Origin: Candidatus Edwardsbacteria bacterium RifOxyA12_full_54_48
GTDB taxonomy: Bacteria > Edwardsbacteria > AC1 > EtOH8
Length of the DNA: 64,000 bases
Direction of reading: 5' to 3'
Assembly (NCBI GenBank): GCA_001777915.1
Contig: MFFN01000002.1
Span: 124,001-188,000 of the forward strand
Position 1 is the first letter of the stretch, and every line of letters begins with the position of its first letter. This document shows, one piece after another, positions 1 through 8,857 of the stretch. The notes beneath the pieces are model-generated. The model did no database searches and was not told the origin of the DNA. It saw only the letters and a list, made by a program, of their open reading frames with translations. The translations under genes were made by a program, and so were the position numbers.

Positions 1-485
1 TGCTGGGATCGGCCCATGCCGCCCTGTTCAGCGGCGACGCCCAGCAGTCCCGCCAGGGATATGAGGACATCATCAAGCGTTTCGGCAGCACCGAATCGGC
101 CAAGGAGGCCATGATCAACCTGGGCAATCTGAATTTTCAGATGCGCAACCAGGAGGAGGCCCTGAAAAATTACCAGCGGGCGGTCCAGGCCAAGCCCAAG
201 AGCTACCTGCTGATGTCGGCCGCCATCGGCGGGGTGGCCGCCTGTTATGAGCAGTCGGGCGATTTCAATAAAGCTGCCGAGGAATATATGCAGATATTCC
301 AGCGCTATCCCAAACAGAACTATATTTCGCTTAACGCCATGCTGTCAGCCGGCCGGTGCTATCGGGCGGCCGGAAACAATGCCAAGGCCCGCGAGGTTTA
401 TCAGGGGATCCTCAGCAAATATCCCGATGACCAGAACGCCCAGAAGGCCCGGTCGGCCCTGGCCATGCTTCCGACGGCGGAATGA
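1..485 (+). CDS. TPR-repeat protein, C-terminal part (5' end outside window)
   Basis: The reading frame is open from base 3 and runs into a TGA at 483-485, so the gene begins upstream of the window. The visible ~160 residues are helical tetratricopeptide-like repeats: pairs with the pattern LG.....G....A...Y......P, for example around INLGNLNF...EEALKNYQRA and AACYEQSGDFNKAAEEY. No catalytic motif is visible. TPR arrays of this type act as protein-interaction scaffolds, often in envelope complexes. The next gene (GH57) starts 10 bases downstream, so the two are probably co-transcribed. The N-terminus, and hence any signal peptide or extra domain, cannot be judged. Confidence 0.8.
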   Translation, partial: LGSAHAALFSGDAQQSRQGYEDIIKRFGSTESAKEAMINLGNLNFQMRNQEEALKNYQRAVQAKPKSYLLMSAAIGGVAACYEQSGDFNKAAEEYMQIFQRYPKQNYISLNAMLSAGRCYRAAGNNAKAREVYQGILSKYPDDQNAQKARSALAMLPTAE

Positions 486-495
486 GAAAGGAACC

Positions 496-2631
496 ATGCC
501 TGCCCTGAACGTCGCATTTCTGTGGCATATGCACCAACCCTGTTACCGGGAGCCGGATAACAGGGTTTTTCGCCTACCGTGGGTAAGGCTGCATGCCCTG
601 AAGGATTATTACGACATGGTCTCCATCGCCCAGCAGCATCCGGATATCAAGCTGTGCTTCAATCTGGTGCCGGTGCTGCTGGAACAGCTGCAGGATTACG
701 TATCGGGAAGTTGCAGCGATCTGCATCTGGAGGTCAGCAAAAAACCGGCCGCCGACCTGAACAACGAAGAAAAGCTCTTTGTGCTGCGGGATTTTTTCAT
801 GGCCAACTGGGCCAACATGGTGGAGGTCCATCCCCGGTACCGGGAGCTGCTGGGCAAGCGGGGCCGTAATCCCAAGCCCGGGGATCTGGCCGATATCGCC
901 AGACGGTTCAGCGTCCAGGACATCCGCGACCTGCAGGTCTGGTTCAATCTGGGCTGGACGGATCCGGTCCATTTCCAAAATGACCCCCAGCTGGCCCGGC
1001 TTAAGGCCAAGGGCAGCAACTTTACCGAGGAGGACAAGGGGCTTTTGTGGAACAGCCAGCAGGCCATCCTGGCCTCGATCATCCCGCTGTATAAACAGGC
1101 CTGGGATTCGGGACAGCTGGAGATATCCACCACCCCCTATTATCATCCCATCCTGCCGCTGCTGTGCGACAGCAATATCGCCCGGGAATCAATGCCGGGA
1201 GCCCCGCTGCCTCCGGCCTTTGTTTTCCCGGAGGATGCCCTGGCCCAGATCACCCAAGGGCTGGATTACCTGGAGAAGATATTCGGCCGGAGGCCGGCCG
1301 GGATGTGGCCCTCCGAGGGCAGCGTCAGCCGGGAGACGGTGGAGCTGATGGACCGGACCGGGGTCCGCTGGCTGGCCAGCGACGAGGGCATTCTGGAACG
1401 GTCGCTGGGACGGCATCTCCGCAGGGGGCACGAGCTGGCCCATCCTGAGATCTTATATCGTCCTTATCGCCTGGGCAGCTGCAGCCTGTTCTTCCGGGAC
1501 CGGGTGATCTCGGACAAGCTGGGCTTTGATTATTACAACTGGGACCCGGCCCAGGCGGCCCGGGACCTGGTGGCCAGGCTGGAGCAGTCGGCAGAAAAAC
1601 TGGGGGCCGAGGCCGCAAAACATATCGCCCCGATAATACTGGACGGCGAGAATGTCTGGGAATTCTTTCCGGATGACGGCCATGAATTCCTTAACCAGCT
1701 GTACGGCCGCCTGTCATCCAGCCAGAAGCTGAGATGCTGCACCTTCAGCCAGTATCTGGACGAACAGCATGATCTGCCCGGCCTGACGAAACTGTTTCCC
1801 GGCTCCTGGATAAACAGCGATTTCCGGATATGGATCGGGGCCGAGGAGGATAACGAGGCTTGGGAGCAGCTGCTCCGGGCCCGCCAGGCGGTCCAGCAGA
1901 GTCAGAAAACCCTGGAGGGAGATCCTGAGAGATACCGCCAGGTGATGGAGCAGATCTACACCGCCGAGGGCAGCGACTGGTGCTGGTGGTACGGCGGCAA
2001 CTTCTCCAGCGAGAATCTGGCCGAGTTCGACGAACTGTTCCGGGGGCATCTCCGGGCGGTGTACAAACTGCTGGAGATGGAGGCGCCGGAGCGACTGTTC
2101 CGGCCGATCGCCAAAGAGGGGGCGGAACGCCAGCCGGTGTCCCAGCCCATCGGCTTTATCACTCCGGCCATTGACGGCCGGGTCACCGAGTTCTACGAGT
2201 GGTCGGGCAGCGGCGTCTATGACGTCCATCTCAACGGCGGGGCCATGCGGCGCAGCCAGAGCTTTTTCTCGCAGGTCCACTTCGGATTCGACCCCGGGAA
2301 TTTTTATCTGCGGCTGGACCCTTCCCCCGGATCGAATTTGGGATCGCTGGGCGATGCCCGGCTGAAAGTGGAGCTGCTGAGCCCGGTCCGCAGAACCATG
2401 ATCTTCCGCCTAAAGGAACAGCAGGGGCCGGAGGGCTGCCTGATAGCGGCGGACCGGATCGTGGAGATGAAGATACCCTTTGAACTGACCGGGGCCAAAG
2501 CCGGAGAAAGCGTGGGCCTGCTGCTCATTCTGGAGGAGGGCGGCAACGAACTGGAGAAGCATCCCGACGGGCCGCCCATAACGATAAAGGTGCCGGGCCG
2601 GGATTTCGAGGACCACTACTGGCAGGCCTGA
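496..2631 (+). CDS. Glycoside hydrolase family 57 protein (alpha-amylase/glucanotransferase type)
   Basis: A 711-residue cytoplasmic-looking protein without signal peptide. The start ATG at 496 follows an AGAAAGGA ribosome site, and the GH57 homology begins at once with HMHQP (residues 11-15). Further family signatures are WPSEGS, with the likely nucleophile Glu at ~274, and DGENVWE, with the likely acid/base Asp at ~383. GH57 enzymes are retaining alpha-glucan hydrolases or transferases (amylase, 4-alpha-glucanotransferase, amylopullulanase). The ~300 residues after the catalytic barrel look like the C-terminal beta/helical extension of the longer members. The exact substrate cannot be read from sequence, but a role in glycogen-like polymer turnover is likely. 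It sits 10 bases after a TPR gene. Confidence 0.93.
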   Translation: MPALNVAFLWHMHQPCYREPDNRVFRLPWVRLHALKDYYDMVSIAQQHPDIKLCFNLVPVLLEQLQDYVSGSCSDLHLEVSKKPAADLNNEEKLFVLRDFFMANWANMVEVHPRYRELLGKRGRNPKPGDLADIARRFSVQDIRDLQVWFNLGWTDPVHFQNDPQLARLKAKGSNFTEEDKGLLWNSQQAILASIIPLYKQAWDSGQLEISTTPYYHPILPLLCDSNIARESMPGAPLPPAFVFPEDALAQITQGLDYLEKIFGRRPAGMWPSEGSVSRETVELMDRTGVRWLASDEGILERSLGRHLRRGHELAHPEILYRPYRLGSCSLFFRDRVISDKLGFDYYNWDPAQAARDLVARLEQSAEKLGAEAAKHIAPIILDGENVWEFFPDDGHEFLNQLYGRLSSSQKLRCCTFSQYLDEQHDLPGLTKLFPGSWINSDFRIWIGAEEDNEAWEQLLRARQAVQQSQKTLEGDPERYRQVMEQIYTAEGSDWCWWYGGNFSSENLAEFDELFRGHLRAVYKLLEMEAPERLFRPIAKEGAERQPVSQPIGFITPAIDGRVTEFYEWSGSGVYDVHLNGGAMRRSQSFFSQVHFGFDPGNFYLRLDPSPGSNLGSLGDARLKVELLSPVRRTMIFRLKEQQGPEGCLIAADRIVEMKIPFELTGAKAGESVGLLLILEEGGNELEKHPDGPPITIKVPGRDFEDHYWQA

Positions 2632-2648
2632 GCTCCGGCTGCACTAAG

Positions 2649-3728
2649 ATGACGATGAAAGCAAATCATGATAAACCTAAGGCCATGAATGGCCTCGTTA
2701 CTCCTCTAGGGGCTTATTTAACCCAGCCATTAAGGGCTGGGTTAAAAGCGGGGATCCTGCCTTTGCTGGCTTTGCTTCTCCTGTCGGCCAGGCCTTCGTG
2801 GGGCGTCACTCCGGTATTGCAGGGGGCGGGGATGGGCCGGGCGGTCGTTCCCCTTCCGTTAAAAAGTGCAGCCGCTGAAGGCCGGATAGCCATGGAAAGC
2901 CAGACGATCACGGCCGATCTCTATCCCGGTTTGGCGCTGATCAGATGGAAGATCGTCCTGAGCAACCGCGGTGGAAAAAATATTCAAATATCTTTGGCTC
3001 TCCCCAAAAGCGGAAGTTTTACCCACGATGAGATATCCATAATCAAGCTGGATTCGCTGTTCGACCTGAAAATATCCTGGAAAGGGCGGGAGCAGATGGT
3101 AAAAACCATCACTGCCGATCTCCGATCAAGCGACGGGTATCTTTCCCTGCCGGAATCGTACCGTGATTCGGTCAGCCAATGGTATGGCTGGGCGGTGGAT
3201 ATCCCGCCCGGCAGCCGGGATACGTTAAGATTATCGTACGCCGTCAGGACCGGCCCGGCCCAGCTGGCCCGGGGCGGCAATGTCCGCCGCTCGTTCTTCC
3301 TGGGATTTCTGCTGGAGCAGGCCCGGGCCTGGGAAGGACAGATGCAGGATACCGAATTACAGATCGATCTGAAAGGCCGGCTTTTGTCATCGCAAGTGTT
3401 CGGGATCTATCCCAGAGAAGTGTTTGAATACGACGACCAGGGGCGGCTTTATTTCCAGATCTCCGGCCGCAATCCCATCCGGCATGATGATGTATTGATG
3501 GGCTATGATAGCAAAGACGGGTTCGATTATTTTGCCGATTATCTGCAAAACAAAGATAAATATGACCGACCGATAAACCGCATCCAGCCGGACAGCCTTA
3601 AAACAAGCAAAATGCCTTCCGGCAGATTCGATGTCTATCCGTTCAAGGAATATGCCATCCTGGGGACGCTGGCGGCCTGCCTGGGGCTGGCCGCCCTGCT
3701 GGTGATATATCTTATAAGGAGGAGATAA
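2649..3728 (+). CDS. Membrane-anchored envelope protein of unknown function with a repeat-derived N-terminus
   Basis: A 359-residue protein I do not recognise. It has a signal-peptide-like hydrophobic stretch (residues ~35-52, ILPLLALLLLSARPSWG), a beta-rich extracytoplasmic region, and a C-terminal transmembrane helix (~335-356) followed by IRRR. It would be exported and anchored at its C-terminus. The start is uncertain. ATGs occur at 2649, 2655 and 2685, none with a clear ribosome site, and the first ~33 codons cover palindromic repeat DNA (2681-2745), which makes an unusually long leader before the hydrophobic core. The next gene starts one base after the stop behind a strong AAGGAGG, so the pair is an operon. 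Confidence 0.7.
   Translation: MTMKANHDKPKAMNGLVTPLGAYLTQPLRAGLKAGILPLLALLLLSARPSWGVTPVLQGAGMGRAVVPLPLKSAAAEGRIAMESQTITADLYPGLALIRWKIVLSNRGGKNIQISLALPKSGSFTHDEISIIKLDSLFDLKISWKGREQMVKTITADLRSSDGYLSLPESYRDSVSQWYGWAVDIPPGSRDTLRLSYAVRTGPAQLARGGNVRRSFFLGFLLEQARAWEGQMQDTELQIDLKGRLLSSQVFGIYPREVFEYDDQGRLYFQISGRNPIRHDDVLMGYDSKDGFDYFADYLQNKDKYDRPINRIQPDSLKTSKMPSGRFDVYPFKEYAILGTLAACLGLAALLVIYLIRRR
2681..2745. repeat. Palindromic repeat lying inside the coding sequence
   Basis: Two perfect hairpins sit in a row. GGCCAT (2681-2686) pairs with ATGGCC (2689-2694). TTAACCCAGCC (2718-2728) pairs with GGCTGGGTTAA (2735-2745) around a 6-base loop. They lie within the first codons of the 2649 gene and are read through in frame. 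The look is that of a dispersed intergenic palindrome that became part of a reading frame. Confidence 0.7.
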
Positions 3729-3729
3729 A

Positions 3730-4353
3730 ATGGACAAGTTCGCCGTTTCCACCGGATTGATCGGCCTGACAATCGGGCTGATCGCCCTGCTGGTATTCAT
3801 CTATCTGATCAGCCGCCTGGCCAAGCGAAAGGCCGGGGCCGGCCGGGCCGTCAACCTGCTGTTGAATTCGGCGGTGCTGGCCGTGCTCTCGGCGGCCTTC
3901 ATCTTCTTGTCGCTGTTCGTCCAGACCCTCAACCGTTACCTGCACGACCAGCGGATCGGCACCATCTCCGCCCGGCAGGAGGGGCAGGGCCTGAGGATGG
4001 AGTTTACCGATCTTAAGACCGAGCAACGGTTTAATTTCGAATTGAACGGCGACCAGTGGATGGTGGAGGGCTACATCGTCCGCTGGAACCCGCTGCTGAG
4101 GTGGCTGGGGGCCGGGGCCTATTACAAGATCGACCGATTCTCGGGGCGCTACGAATCGGATACCTGCTCGCTGGTTCCCGGACGGCAGGTGATAGACAGC
4201 TCCCATCGCGGGCTGTGGAAAAGCCTGCTCAAATACGGGCAACGGACAAAGCTGATCGACGCCGCCTACGGCATCGCCGCCTTCCAGTATCCGTCCCAGG
4301 AAGCCTACGGACTGTATATCAACGACAGCGGGTTTATCATCAAGAAGGAATGA
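3730..4353 (+). CDS. Two-helix membrane protein of unknown function
   Basis: A 207-residue protein with two N-terminal transmembrane helices (~residues 8-28 and ~43-65) and a soluble C-terminal domain. The domain contains RWNPLLRWLG...YKIDRFSGRY, a pattern I loosely associate with a small conserved family sometimes labelled as a putative multidrug/cation efflux protein. That label is not supported by any transporter fold here. The strong ribosome site AAGGAGG just upstream of ATG 3730 fixes the start. It follows the 2649 gene by one base and overlaps or abuts the prepilin-like gene, so it belongs to a three-gene envelope operon. Confidence 0.7.
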   Translation: MDKFAVSTGLIGLTIGLIALLVFIYLISRLAKRKAGAGRAVNLLLNSAVLAVLSAAFIFLSLFVQTLNRYLHDQRIGTISARQEGQGLRMEFTDLKTEQRFNFELNGDQWMVEGYIVRWNPLLRWLGAGAYYKIDRFSGRYESDTCSLVPGRQVIDSSHRGLWKSLLKYGQRTKLIDAAYGIAAFQYPSQEAYGLYINDSGFIIKKE

Positions 4354-4355
4354 AC

Positions 4356-4922
4356 ATGAGGATCAGGGATTCGGGCTGGTCGCTTCTGGAAACGATAATA
4401 GCCCTGACCATATTCGGAATAGTGATGGCGGGCATTTTCGGGGTGCTGGTCCCGACGTTCAGGGCTTTCGCCAAGAATCAGCTTCGGCATGAACTTTATA
4501 TGCAGACCGAACAGGCGCTGAACGGGCTGAACCGGAAGGTATCCGATTCATTCGGCTGGCTGGAGGGGGATTCGCATAGAATGCTGCTGGCGGCCCAAAA
4601 CGGCGATACCATCTCCATATTTCGCGGCACCAAGGACAGCGTTCTGTATGTCAATTCTAAGCCGGTCCTGCCGGCTGGGTATAAAACAGCCGAATTCAAT
4701 ATTCAATACAAGCCGATGAACGACAGCGCCATGGCCATGACCCCAGCCCAGTGTTTTACTGTCGCCGATGCCGACCAGAACGGCCTCATCCAGGGGGGCG
4801 AGATATCGCAGGTGGCTTCTATGGAACTGAGATTGACCGTCACCAAGGCCAGAGAGAGTTACACGGGATCGACCTTTCCCCGGATCCCACCGGCCATAGT
4901 GGAGATCGAGATCGGGGAGTGA
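4356..4922 (+). CDS. Prepilin-like (PulJ/GspJ-type) protein
   Basis: A 188-residue protein beginning with a class III signal: a short basic leader ending in Gly7, then W-S-L-L-E with the conserved Glu at +5, and a ~20-residue hydrophobic helix (TIIALTIFGIVMAGIFGVL). This is the N-terminal cleavage/methylation motif of type IV pilins and type II secretion pseudopilins. The length and the absence of Cys suggest a minor pseudopilin rather than a major pilin. An ATG at 4350 overlaps the previous stop. The ATG at 4356 is preferred because AAGAAGGA (4342-4349) lies at proper distance. No assembly ATPase or secretin gene is nearby, so its machine must be encoded elsewhere. Confidence 0.8.
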   Translation: MRIRDSGWSLLETIIALTIFGIVMAGIFGVLVPTFRAFAKNQLRHELYMQTEQALNGLNRKVSDSFGWLEGDSHRMLLAAQNGDTISIFRGTKDSVLYVNSKPVLPAGYKTAEFNIQYKPMNDSAMAMTPAQCFTVADADQNGLIQGGEISQVASMELRLTVTKARESYTGSTFPRIPPAIVEIEIGE

Positions 4923-4931
4923 GGGTTTTTC

Positions 4932-4985
4932 TTCACCGCAGAGGTGCGGAGGAATTTTAAACACTAAGCGCACAAAGGGCACAAC
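4932..4985. repeat. Dispersed intergenic repeat (CACCGCAGAG type), copy 1
   Basis: This piece begins TTCACCGCAGAGGTGCGGAG and continues with CACTAAG. A second copy with the same order (TTCACCGCA, GAG, CACTAAG) starts at 12338. Both are between genes. No coding potential is seen. Confidence 0.55.
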
Positions 4986-5023
4986 GGATTGACCCTGGCT
5001 TTTTCTCAAACCTGTTTTCATGG

Positions 5024-5107
5024 ATTCCCGCCGGAAGCCTGCCCTGAGTAAGGCAAGCAAGCCCTGCTGGCTCAGGGTTTGTCCCGTACTTGATGCGGGG
5101 CGGGAAT
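5024..5107. repeat. Palindromic intergenic repeat
   Basis: The outer arms ATTCCCGCC (5024-5032) and GGCGGGAAT (5099-5107) are perfect inverted repeats, and the inner arms CCCTGAG (5042-5048) and CTCAGGG (5071-5077) nest inside. This looks like a small non-autonomous palindromic element. It lies in the 4923-5251 gap, which otherwise holds only the yicC-family promoter. Confidence 0.6.
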
Positions 5108-5202
5108 GACATGCCAGGCCACCAAATCCGCAAAATCACATGCAATTAATGATCTATTCAGCCATCATCGGCGGCCTTGCCTGGGCCGTCTTTTATTTTC
5201 CG

Positions 5203-5230
5203 TTGACATCACCCTAATTTATGTTATAAT
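5203..5230 (+). promoter_or_regulatory. Sigma-70 promoter for the YicC-family gene
   Basis: TTGACA (5203-5208) and TATAAT (5225-5230) are separated by 16 bases. TG at 5222-5223 gives an extended -10. The start codon lies 22 bases after the -10 box. Confidence 0.85.
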
Positions 5231-5251
5231 AAGACTTTATATTGGGGCCTT

Positions 5252-6127
5252 ATGATAAAAAGCATGACCGGATACGGCCGGGCGGAGTCCACCCTTAACG
5301 GCTCCCGCCTGACCCTGGAAATACGCTCGGTGAACAACCGCTTCACCGACTTCGGCATCAGGCTGCCCCGGGCCTTCGCCAGCCTGGAGCCGGAGGTCAA
5401 GAAGTTTCTGCAGAAGCGCATCGCCCGCGGCTCGGTCAGCCTGACCGCCACCTACAACGGGGGCGAAGCCCCCGACCTGCCGGAGCTGGATCTCCGCAGC
5501 GCCGATCATTTCTACAAACTGCTCAACACCCTGCGCAAGCGCTACCGGATAAAGGACCCGGTGGAGCTGGAGGACATCTGCCACTTCTCCGAGATATTCA
5601 GGAGCCGTCAGGCCCCGCTGTCGCAGGGCAAGGCCTGGTCCGGACTGCAGGTCTGCCTGAAGAAGGCCCTGGACGATTTTGACCGCATGAGGATTCGCGA
5701 GGGCTCGGCCCTGGCGGCCGATCTCCGCAAGAACATCGCCGAGCTGAAAAAGAGCCTTTCGTCCATCGAGAAGCTGGCCCCCTTGAGGATCCGGCAGTTC
5801 CGCGACAAGTTCGCCCAGCGCCTTAAAAAGATCTCCCAGGGAACGGCCCTGGACCCCCAGCGGCTGATGCAGGAGGCGGCGGTCTACGCCGACCGGTGCG
5901 ATATCAGCGAGGAGTGCGTCCGCTTCGCCAGCCATATCAAGGCCTTTGAGGAATATCTGGACACCTCCCAGCCGGTGGGCCGGCGGCTGGACTTCCTGCT
6001 GCAGGAGATCAACCGCGAGGCCAACACCATCGGCTCCAAGGCCAACGACGACAAGATATCCCAGCTGGTGGTCCGGATAAAGGAGAACCTGGAGAAAATG
6101 AGGGAACAAGCCCAGAACGTGGAATAA
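5252..6127 (+). CDS. yicC: YicC/YloC family endoribonuclease-type protein
   Basis: A 291-residue cytoplasmic protein with the two family halves. The N-terminal domain opens with the hallmark MIKSMTGYGRAE. The C-terminal DUF1732-type domain ends with the very conserved RRLDFLLQEINREANTIGSKAND stretch (residues ~247-269). Bacterial YicC proteins are implicated in RNA turnover, and an endoribonuclease activity has been described for the family. In many genomes the gene lies just upstream of gmk-rpoZ. Here the same neighbours follow, but with a barrel-protein gene and a 550 bp gap between. It is driven by a near-consensus promoter at 5203-5230. Confidence 0.93.
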   Translation: MIKSMTGYGRAESTLNGSRLTLEIRSVNNRFTDFGIRLPRAFASLEPEVKKFLQKRIARGSVSLTATYNGGEAPDLPELDLRSADHFYKLLNTLRKRYRIKDPVELEDICHFSEIFRSRQAPLSQGKAWSGLQVCLKKALDDFDRMRIREGSALAADLRKNIAELKKSLSSIEKLAPLRIRQFRDKFAQRLKKISQGTALDPQRLMQEAAVYADRCDISEECVRFASHIKAFEEYLDTSQPVGRRLDFLLQEINREANTIGSKANDDKISQLVVRIKENLEKMREQAQNVE

Positions 6128-6148
6128 TATTAAGGGAAGGAATTTGCC

Positions 6149-7669
6149 ATGAAAAAGACCCTCTTGTCAATAACCCTGAGCCTGGCGCTGGCCGCCGGTC
6201 TTAACGCCCAGAGCCTCGCCACCCAGATGGAGGCCCATATCTCCATGTCCACCCCGGAGCTGAACCTGTACTTTCTGGACCTGGGCTTCCTGGACCTCAA
6301 CCTGGCCCACGGCAGCGTGGGGATGATGAACAACCCCGGGGGCCTGGGGAGGACCGGGATCATGGACGTCACCGTGGCCGGCAGCCTGTCCAAGGACGCC
6401 AGCATGAGCACCGACATCAGGCTGATGGACAGCACCGAGGTGACCGGGGAACTGAATATACCCACCTACCTGACCCTGACCGACCAGGGCGGGTTGGATT
6501 ACGTGGGGGTGGCCGGCAAGATGGGGCCCTTCGGGGTGGGCATCGCCTACCAGAGGAGCTTTGCCGTGGAGGCCGGGCTGGACAAGGCGGATATGGACAT
6601 CTCCCAAAGGTTCAATTACGCCTACGATTATATCCTGACCAGCGACGCCAACGGGCTGCTGCCGGGAGGACTGGCGGTCCCGGTGACCTTCAACGTCTCG
6701 GCGGTCACCAACGTCCGCCTAAAGGGCAGCGGGGAGGCCCGGATCTCCAACCAGCCGATCTTCGTGGGAGCCGGCACCAAATACGGTCCCATCAACATGG
6801 GGATGGGGTTTAAGGTGACCAGGATCGAGGCGCTGGCCAACACCAGCCTCAAGCTGTCCGGCAGCATCGACAGCCTCAGGGGGGAGCTGGATTCGGCCAA
6901 TTACGGCGGCCCCAGCGTGATCTTTGACAACGTGGACATCTACGCCCCGTTCGGTGATTCAATCTTCTACAGCAAATTCTCCAGCGACCTCCAGGGGACC
7001 CAGTACAGCCTGGTGCTGGGCGGGAACATGGAACTGCCCATCGTCAAGCTGGGGATGTCCCTGGAAATGGGAATGCCCTACAAACTCTCCGGATATTACT
7101 TCAACAACTCGGGACTGCCCGAAGGCCAGCCGCTGCTGGACAGCATCAGCGTCAGCAGCCTGCAGTACGACAGCGCCAGCCAGACATTCACCGGCGATGT
7201 CAAACTCAATCTGGGCGGGGTGGAATACACCCGCAAGACCGCCGCCGACACCGGCGAGATCGAGCTTCCCGGGGTGACCAGCCTGAAGGCCTCGCTGGGT
7301 CTCAAACTGTGGGGCCTGCGGGTGGGGGTCAACGGCGGCATGGACATGATGACCGGGGAATGGCCCATGATCGGCAATGCCTACGCCTCGCTGGGCACCT
7401 CGCTGTCCATCAAACGCACCAGCTTAAGATTGGGGCTGGCCAGCCGCTGGCAATACCTGGCCCTGGAGGATGACAAGCTTTACAGCTCGGCCCCTATGGT
7501 GATATTGGGTGCCGGGGTGGGCATCCCCTTTCCCAAGGGCGAGCTGATGCTGGGCTCCCGGATCAATCTGGCCAACGGGATCTTAAGCACCTCCAACCTG
7601 GAGAAGATGGAGGACTTCAAGCCCTGGGAGACCATCGCCCTCAACGCCGGGATCAGGGTATCGATCTGA
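6149..7669 (+). CDS. Predicted outer-membrane beta-barrel protein
   Basis: A 506-residue protein with a clean Sec signal peptide (residues 1-20, ending LNAQ). It then has many short alternating hydrophobic/polar strands rich in Gly, Ser and Thr, as in long-strand porin-like barrels. An early LNLAHGSVGMMNNPGGLGR segment resembles the N-terminal plug region (NPAG-like) of FadL/OmpP1-type barrels. The ribosome site AAGGGAAGGA precedes ATG 6149. The ligand is unknown; a transport or structural role in the outer membrane is inferred. It is 21 bases downstream of the YicC-family gene. Confidence 0.72.
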   Translation: MKKTLLSITLSLALAAGLNAQSLATQMEAHISMSTPELNLYFLDLGFLDLNLAHGSVGMMNNPGGLGRTGIMDVTVAGSLSKDASMSTDIRLMDSTEVTGELNIPTYLTLTDQGGLDYVGVAGKMGPFGVGIAYQRSFAVEAGLDKADMDISQRFNYAYDYILTSDANGLLPGGLAVPVTFNVSAVTNVRLKGSGEARISNQPIFVGAGTKYGPINMGMGFKVTRIEALANTSLKLSGSIDSLRGELDSANYGGPSVIFDNVDIYAPFGDSIFYSKFSSDLQGTQYSLVLGGNMELPIVKLGMSLEMGMPYKLSGYYFNNSGLPEGQPLLDSISVSSLQYDSASQTFTGDVKLNLGGVEYTRKTAADTGEIELPGVTSLKASLGLKLWGLRVGVNGGMDMMTGEWPMIGNAYASLGTSLSIKRTSLRLGLASRWQYLALEDDKLYSSAPMVILGAGVGIPFPKGELMLGSRINLANGILSTSNLEKMEDFKPWETIALNAGIRVSI

Positions 7670-8222
7670 AATTAAAACACCGGCAGCAAACTCAAGAAAT
7701 CATTTCCAGCCGTGACAAAGACCGGAGCTCCTGTGCCTGAATATATGTCCTCCGCTTTCTCTTTGAAGAGAAAGCTACAAAGAGAACTGTCGCTGCACCG
7801 CTGCCCGGTAGCCCTGAAACCAGCCGCCTAAATGTTTTGATCACGAAACCGGGCACCAGCAGGCAAAACATTCTTAACGGCGGCTTTTACCAGGCAGCAG
7901 CGCTGATGCGACCCGGGGCCCCGCCATCAGTGAAGCGGCGCACACTTCAGCCCCGATAAAGCAGTCATTGCGTCAAAGACATCCTGCAAGTTCTGGTTCA
8001 ATGAATGCCTGGGCGTAGGCCTTACTGTCCGCAGAACTGGGCGAGGCAAAGATTTCCTTCGTTTGCCGAACAAGCAGACTGACTCAGGACGTGCCTTTGG
8101 TTACTTTCGGCGCCTGCCCTGAGAAAAACAACCCGCCTTGTTTGTGAAGGGTCATAAGAAAGTAACATTTAAGTTGCTGCAGGCCCACTTTCAAAAATAT
8201 TTAATGCCAATTAATTATTTAT
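7670..8222. other. 553 bp gene-free region with inverted repeats
   Basis: I find no convincing gene here. It contains a perfect 10 bp hairpin, GCTTTCTCTT (7754-7763) with AAGAGAAAGC (7766-7775). It also has a distant inverted pair, GTTACTTTC (8100-8108) and GAAAGTAAC (8158-8166). The GC-rich middle resembles neither neighbour. The likeliest reading is a decayed or composite dispersed repeat upstream of gmk. No tRNA, tmRNA, 6S or RNase P signature was recognised. Confidence 0.5.
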
Positions 8223-8837
8223 ATGCATAACCTGACACGCCAGGGGTTTCCCATAATACTCTCCGCCCCGTCCGGGGCGGGCAAGACCAGCCTGTGCCGC
8301 AAGGTGGTGGAGAGGCACCCCGAGATCGTCTACTCCATATCGGTGACCTCCCGGCCGCCCCGCCCCAACGAAAAACACGGGCAGGACTATCATTTCGTGT
8401 CGGCGGCCGATTTCGAGGAGATGCTGGAGAGCGACGCTCTGGTGGAGTGGGCCATGGTCCACGATAATTATTACGGCACCCCCCGCAAGGACATCTCGGG
8501 CCAGCTGGAGCAGGGGCGGGACGTGATCATGGACATCGATACCGTGGGGGCCCGGTCGGTCAAGAAGACATACCCCCAGGCGATCAGCATCTTCGTGATC
8601 CCGCCCTCCATCGAGGCCCTGAAGCAGAGGCTGATGAGCCGGGCCACCGACAGCGACGAGGTGATCAGCAAGCGGCTGAACAAGGCCCGGCTGGAGATGG
8701 AGCAGATCGGCGATTTCGACTACTGGCTGGTCAATGACGACCTCAACCAGGCCATCGATGCGGTGGTAGCCATCATCCGGGCCGAGCGGCTCAGGCTTTC
8801 CAGGTACAACAAGGACGAGATCATAAAAATAATATAA
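8223..8837 (+). CDS. gmk: Guanylate kinase
   Basis: A 204-residue enzyme that phosphorylates GMP to GDP with ATP in the cytoplasm. The P-loop APSGAGKT lies at residues 15-22. It is followed by the GMP-binding segment SVTSRPPRPNEKHGQDYHFV and the lid region (YYGTPR). Length and order are normal for the family. It is followed by rpoZ and coaBC, a very common bacterial gene order. No clear Shine-Dalgarno sequence precedes ATG 8223, which lies just after AT-rich DNA. Confidence 0.97.
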   Translation: MHNLTRQGFPIILSAPSGAGKTSLCRKVVERHPEIVYSISVTSRPPRPNEKHGQDYHFVSAADFEEMLESDALVEWAMVHDNYYGTPRKDISGQLEQGRDVIMDIDTVGARSVKKTYPQAISIFVIPPSIEALKQRLMSRATDSDEVISKRLNKARLEMEQIGDFDYWLVNDDLNQAIDAVVAIIRAERLRLSRYNKDEIIKII

Positions 8838-8857
8838 AATCTTTAAGGAGACCGGCA

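Noticed and set aside
3730-4353. Multidrug efflux pump
   Set aside because: Only two transmembrane helices are present; the label would rest on weak family memory alone.
7670-8222. tmRNA, 6S RNA or RNase P RNA
   Set aside because: A GGTTCAA-like string occurs, but no matching tRNA-like ends, tag frame or RNase P core motifs are found.
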